Shown here: in pieces, positions 5,517 to 9,015 of the stretch
How positions within the stretch are numbered: position 1 is the stretch's first letter
Layout: each line of letters starts with the position of its first letter
Assembly: GCA_029776465.1 (NCBI GenBank)
Contig: JAKOTC010000243.1
Coordinates: forward strand, 1-9,015
Direction of reading: 5' to 3'
Length of the DNA stretch: 9,015 nt
From: Bacillota bacterium
GTDB lineage: Bacteria > Bacillota > Clostridia > Oscillospirales > JAKOTC01
The notes under the pieces: model-generated
The model's input: the letters and a program-made list of their open reading frames with translations, nothing else
Told to the model about the DNA's origin: nothing
The model's database searches: none
Program-made: the position numbers and the translations under genes

Positions 5517-7187
5517 ATGAATTATCAGCTATTATACCCTGAGGGCAAGAAGACCGAGAGTCTGGATCGGGGGCGCAGGGAGCGCAATATCGCCAACCTT
5601 CGCCTTGCCGAACTGGTCAAAAATATCTATGACGGGCTGGATTATCAGACCGATGTGGAAAGCCTTTATGAGCTTACCAGTGACGACCCGGCTGTAATCG
5701 GTTTTAGAAATGATATTATTGCCGACCTGCTGTCCAACCCCAAACTCTGCGAGTCTTTCTTTCACATTGCTTCGGTGCTGGACCGGTTAAAGAAGTACAC
5801 CAGCAATATGGGTCACCGCAAAAATCCCCTTTGCGACCTGGCGCTGATGTATTACCGCATCTCGGGGCTGGCGGATATCCTGACCCGGCTGAAAGAAGCA
5901 TTTGAAGCCGCCCCGCCCCTTTCTCAGGGGATGAAGCTTTTGGCCCGCATTACCGAGGAGAGCTGGCAATCAACCAAGGTGCCCCGGTTGAAAGAGGAAC
6001 TCTCCTGTTTGAATCTGGAATGGCTTCACAACAAACAGCTTAGCTTGGGATTTAACCTGGGCGGCTCGGGGCGGGAGATTCATGCTTTTACCCTGGCAGG
6101 GGTTTCTGCTCAAAGCATCGGTCGTTCCTCCCTGCTTTTCTTCTCCCAGGACGAGGAGATTGAGGGTGTCTCGGGCACCAAGCTGATTCCCAATTTCAGC
6201 ACCTTTCCCATGTTTCAGCGCCGGGTTTTAAAAATGTATTATGACTATTACCATAAGGACATCAAACAGCTTAGCGGAGTATTGGATAAGTACTCTGACG
6301 AGGCTATTCAGAATTTTTTGGATATGGATCTTTCCTTTGCCTTTTATGCCGGCGCTCTCAGCCTGTATAAACGGCTGGGAGATCGGGGATTTCCCTGCGT
6401 GAAGCCGACGCTGAAAACAGGGAAAACGGTTTCCATTCTGGCCAAGGGGGTGTATCCCTCCGAGCTGGCATTGGATGAAACGGTAGTTACTGTGCCCAAC
6501 GATGTTCGTTTCACGGAAGAGGGAAAGTTTTACATACTGACCGGAGCCAACAGCTCGGGCAAAACAGTGTTTTTAACCTCAGTGGGACAGCTGGTTTGGC
6601 TGGTTTCGCTGGGATTTTATGTCCCCTGCGAAAGTGTGGAGATTGTTCCGGCCAGCGGGATCTTTACCATTTTTTCCGGCGGTGAAACCGATGATTACAG
6701 CGATTCCCGAATGGGCAATGAGGTGCGCCAGCTGCGGGATACGCTGCCCGCCGTAAACAGCCGGTCTTTTATTCTTTTCAACGAACCGCTGACCTCTACC
6801 AGTCCAAAAGAGGGCTCCCAAATTGCGTCGGATATCATTCGCTCCCTTCTGGACCGCTCGGTGGTGGGAGTGGTGGCCACCCATTTCTTTGAGCTGTTCG
6901 AGCTGATTCCCCATATGGAAGAAGATCATCCCGGCAAAGTGGGAAGCCTGATTACGGTTACCCTGCCTGCCAAGCCGGGAGAAATGGCAAGGCGCACTTA
7001 TAAGGTGACCGAGGGCAGCCCCGCATCCAACAGTTTTGCACTAGAAATTGCCTTTCAATATGAGATTACCATGAAGCAGATCATTGAAAAGGTGAATGCC
7101 AGGTGTTCTTCCGCATCCTCTATTGAAGTGACCGATGAACTGTGCGAGTTAATTCATCAACGGGAAAAGGAGGGTCAAAAAGCATGA
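5517..7187 (+). CDS. MutS-like ATPase, first gene of a tandem pair (intact)
   Basis: The 556-residue protein has a helical N-terminal part (about 1-300) resembling the MutS core/lever domains and a C-terminal MutS-type ABC ATPase. Walker A is GANSSGKT (343-350), Walker B is FILFNEP (418-424) and the conserved His of the H-loop is in ATHFFEL (454-460). It lacks the mismatch-binding domain I with its Phe-x-Glu motif, and the Smr nuclease of MutS2, and is much shorter than either (about 800-900 residues). The Walker B Asp is Asn422, while the catalytic Glu423 is kept. MutS-family ATPases dimerise and clamp DNA, so this probably binds some DNA structure, but its substrate is unknown. GGGAGGAG lies 7 bases before the ATG. 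Its stop codon overlaps the start of the paralogous gene that follows, which suggests the two products form a heterodimer. Confidence 0.88.
   Translation: MNYQLLYPEGKKTESLDRGRRERNIANLRLAELVKNIYDGLDYQTDVESLYELTSDDPAVIGFRNDIIADLLSNPKLCESFFHIASVLDRLKKYTSNMGHRKNPLCDLALMYYRISGLADILTRLKEAFEAAPPLSQGMKLLARITEESWQSTKVPRLKEELSCLNLEWLHNKQLSLGFNLGGSGREIHAFTLAGVSAQSIGRSSLLFFSQDEEIEGVSGTKLIPNFSTFPMFQRRVLKMYYDYYHKDIKQLSGVLDKYSDEAIQNFLDMDLSFAFYAGALSLYKRLGDRGFPCVKPTLKTGKTVSILAKGVYPSELALDETVVTVPNDVRFTEEGKFYILTGANSSGKTVFLTSVGQLVWLVSLGFYVPCESVEIVPASGIFTIFSGGETDDYSDSRMGNEVRQLRDTLPAVNSRSFILFNEPLTSTSPKEGSQIASDIIRSLLDRSVVGVVATHFFELFELIPHMEEDHPGKVGSLITVTLPAKPGEMARRTYKVTEGSPASNSFALEIAFQYEITMKQIIEKVNARCSSASSIEVTDELCELIHQREKEGQKA
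7165..7174 (+). promoter_or_regulatory. Ribosome binding site for the second MutS-like gene
   Basis: AAAAGGAGGG lies inside the end of the first MutS-like gene, 9 bases before the ATG at 7184. That ATG overlaps the TGA stop of the first gene (ATGA). This sets the start and implies translational coupling. Confidence 0.8.
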
Positions 7188-8805
7188 AAAATTTACTGTG
7201 GTTTTGTGAGGATCCTCCTCAGCCTCAAAATCTGTTTTCACCCGAAACACTGGATAATCTGGACTTCTATTCGCTGTCGGATCAGATGAGACCGGAAAAC
7301 ACAGTCTCCCGCCTTTCCGCCGAGCAGTTAGGCACCCTCTTTTGCGATGATCGGGAGATCATTTTGAAACGTCAGGAAGTGATAAAAGAACTGCTTCAGC
7401 GTCCTGATCTGATGGAGATTTTCACTGAATTAATCGAACGGATTAACGGATGGGAAGAACTTTTCAGTGTGCCTGACCTGGGGGATAACCCCGAGGACAT
7501 CAATCCTTTTGATGCACTGGACAGCTATAGGGCCGCTGATGAATATCTCCGGCTGATGGACAAGATGCGGCAGCATTTTGACAAGCATCCCCCACAGTCA
7601 GAAGGGATAAAACTGCTGGCCGATCAGGTGATGGAGATTACCTCGGGAACCTCCTTCCAAAAGGTGAGAAAGGCTTGGGATGAGCGGATGGAGGGTTTTG
7701 GTGCTATCAAGAGCATGACCTTCGCCTTCCGGATGGACGAATATTTTAACCTGACTCATATTAAGCTGTTGGATATAAGCTCTAAAAAATATGTCAATCC
7801 GGGCAAAAAGAAGGAAGACACCCGGAAGGCCTTACTCCTGTCGATCACATGTATAGCAGTTTTGCACACAGCGTATATAAATTTAAATCAATGACAAGTT
7901 TGTACAAATTTGATTTTGACATAGGGGATAAGAATAACTCAGCGGATATGTGCCGAGTGGTCAACAATTTGGCTGCCCTTTGCAGCGGAGAGGCTTCAAA
8001 GCGGGTTCGGGATTATCTCAAGTACCATACCCGCTGGATCATCAATCTGAAGCAGGCGCTGTTGTTTTACACCGGAGCGGTAAATTTCTATCGCAAGCTG
8101 GAACAGAAAAATGCTCAGATGGTGTTTCCTGTTCCCGGCAATCTGTCCGGCCGCCGGTTTGAGGCCGAGGGTCTGTATCACCCCCTGCTGCTCTTCTACG
8201 GAAAAAGCCGGGATCAGGTGGTGGACAATGAGGTTTATATGGCGCCGGAGGGTAAGTTCTGCCTGCTGACCGGAGCCAATCAGGGTGGAAAAACCACCTA
8301 TCTGCGTTCCATCGGCCTTGCCCAGTTTATGATGCAGCTGGGGATGCCCGTAGCCGCCCGGCGGATGGAAGCCGACCTCTGCGATCGGATTTTCACGGTG
8401 TTTTCCGTGGGGCATGAAGAGCTGGAAACCCGCCAGGGAAAGCTGGGGTAGGAACTAATGCGGATTTCCCAAATCGGCGGGGAGATGACCGGTTCCACCA
8501 TGGTGTTGTTCAACGAGCCCCTGTCCGGCACCAGCACCGCTGAAACCCTGATTATCTCCACCGAGGTGCTTTGCGCCATCAAGCTGGTGGGAGCAAGGGG
8601 TGTTTGGGTCACCCACCTGCACCGGCTGGCTGCCGATGTCCACCGATTAAACCGGGTGGTGGGTGGTGTGAAGTTAAAAAACCTAATCGCCGTAGTCACC
8701 CATGAAGCCGACGGCACTAGCCCCACCTACCGCATTGTGGAGGGAGAGCCGGAAATGTCCAGCCATGCCTATGACGTGGTAAGACGATATGTGCTGAAGA
8801 TATAA
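7184..8805 (+). pseudogene. MutS-like ATPase, second gene of the pair, interrupted by a frameshift and an in-frame TAG
   Basis: This is a paralogue of the preceding gene: the N-terminal helices align (DDREIILKRQEVIKELL against DDPAVIGFRNDIIADLL), as do PPQSEGIKLLA and PPLSQGMKLLA. The initial frame is open from 7184 but ends at a TGA at 7892-7894. The family-like sequence moves to the -1 frame near the A5 run at 7805-7809. Restoring one A gives a smooth join, NPGKKEGRHPEGLTPVDHM. That frame carries Walker A GANQGGKT (8272-8295), then meets TAG at 8449-8451 within GKLG*ELMRI. Beyond it come Walker B VLFNEP (8500-8520 region), VTHLHRL and the stop at 8805. Repaired, the product would have 540 residues, close to its partner. 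The TAG probably replaced a Glu codon (GAG). Two lesions favour decay. Sequencing error or recoding are alternatives. A product ending at the TAG would lack Walker B. Confidence 0.85.
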
Positions 8806-8828
8806 ATAATGGCTCCGTTTAAAAACAC

Positions 8829-8861
8829 CGAAAGCCGAAGCATTAAACGCTTCGGCTTTCG
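8829..8861. terminator. Strong hairpin after the MutS-like pair, possibly bidirectional
   Basis: A perfect 13-bp stem pairs CGAAAGCCGAAGC (8829-8841) with GCTTCGGCTTTCG (8849-8861) around a 7-base loop, 23 bases after the last stop codon. On the plus strand no T tract follows. On the minus strand it is followed by GTGTTTTTAAA. The position fits termination of the MutS-like unit, but the tail fits minus-strand transcription better. Confidence 0.7.
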
Positions 8862-8963
8862 CTATATGAGTTCACCTTTTGCTGTAAGATAAACCGGCGG
8901 CAAGATTCTGCGCGTATACCGGCGGGAAAGGATGAAAATCCCAGGAACGCTGCGTTTATATCG

Positions 8964-8993
8964 TTGACTTCCTTTGTCAGGGGGCATTATAAT
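8964..8993 (+). promoter_or_regulatory. Promoter reading out of the right edge
   Basis: TTGACT (8964-8969) and a perfect TATAAT (8988-8993) are separated by 18 bases, followed by AT-rich sequence to the window end. It presumably drives a plus-strand gene beyond 9015. The 210 bases after the MutS-like pair contain no credible coding sequence apart from this promoter and the hairpin. Confidence 0.7.
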
Positions 8994-9015
8994 GAATACA
9001 AATAATTGAAAAAAG

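Noticed and set aside
8458..8805. Reading the distal 115-codon frame as a separate gene
   Set aside because: It is in the same frame as the upstream part, lacks an RBS, begins mid-domain just before Walker B, and is best explained as the continuation beyond the TAG.
8870..8993. Minus-strand frame of 41 codons at the right edge
   Set aside because: No Shine-Dalgarno sequence before its ATG, very short, and it overlaps a strong plus-strand promoter.

Overview
The window looks like chromosomal DNA from an anaerobic Firmicute of the class Clostridia, possibly an Oscillospiraceae/Ruminococcaceae-type genome. This rests on a clostridial-style NA37 nucleoid-associated protein, an H-cluster [FeFe]-hydrogenase-type protein, a CoA-disulfide reductase/rhodanese fusion, strong AGGAGG-type ribosome binding sites and GC near 50%. 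The taxonomy is inferred from gene content only. I see no rRNA, tRNA, CRISPR array or insertion sequence.

Left part (1-5047), all genes on the minus strand. Reading leftwards from the middle: a CoA-disulfide reductase with a C-terminal rhodanese domain (3332-5047), with its own consensus promoter and a perfect dyad over the -10 box; a short uncharacterised 83-residue protein (2756-3007) with a very strong RBS and its own terminator; a likely operon of an H-cluster [FeFe]-hydrogenase-like protein (1302-2549) and a QueG-like double [4Fe-4S] protein (568-1251), ending in a perfect 10-bp terminator stem; and the N-terminal part of an NA37-type nucleoid-associated protein (1-396) that runs off the left edge. 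The 324-base gap at 3008-3331 holds a possible coding remnant on the plus strand and a terminator hairpin.

Right part (5048-9015), plus strand. A 469-base divergent intergenic region carries the reductase promoter leftwards. Rightwards it has two candidate promoters and two stable hairpins upstream of a tandem pair of MutS-like ATPase genes. The first (5517-7187) is intact. The second (7184-8805) starts inside the stop of the first (ATGA overlap) and is clearly paralogous, but it is interrupted twice: by a one-base frame change at an A5 run near 7805 and by an in-frame TAG at 8449 between Walker A and Walker B. A 13-bp hairpin follows, then a consensus promoter at 8964-8993 pointing out of the window.

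How the parts may work together: the left genes share a redox, Fe-S and thiol theme (hydrogen-type iron-sulfur enzyme, CoA or persulfide reduction). The MutS-like pair lacks both the mismatch-recognition domain of MutS1 and the Smr nuclease of MutS2. It looks designed as two paralogous partners, loosely like MSH4/MSH5, with the second partner apparently decaying here. This pair and its structured upstream region are the most noteworthy part of the window.
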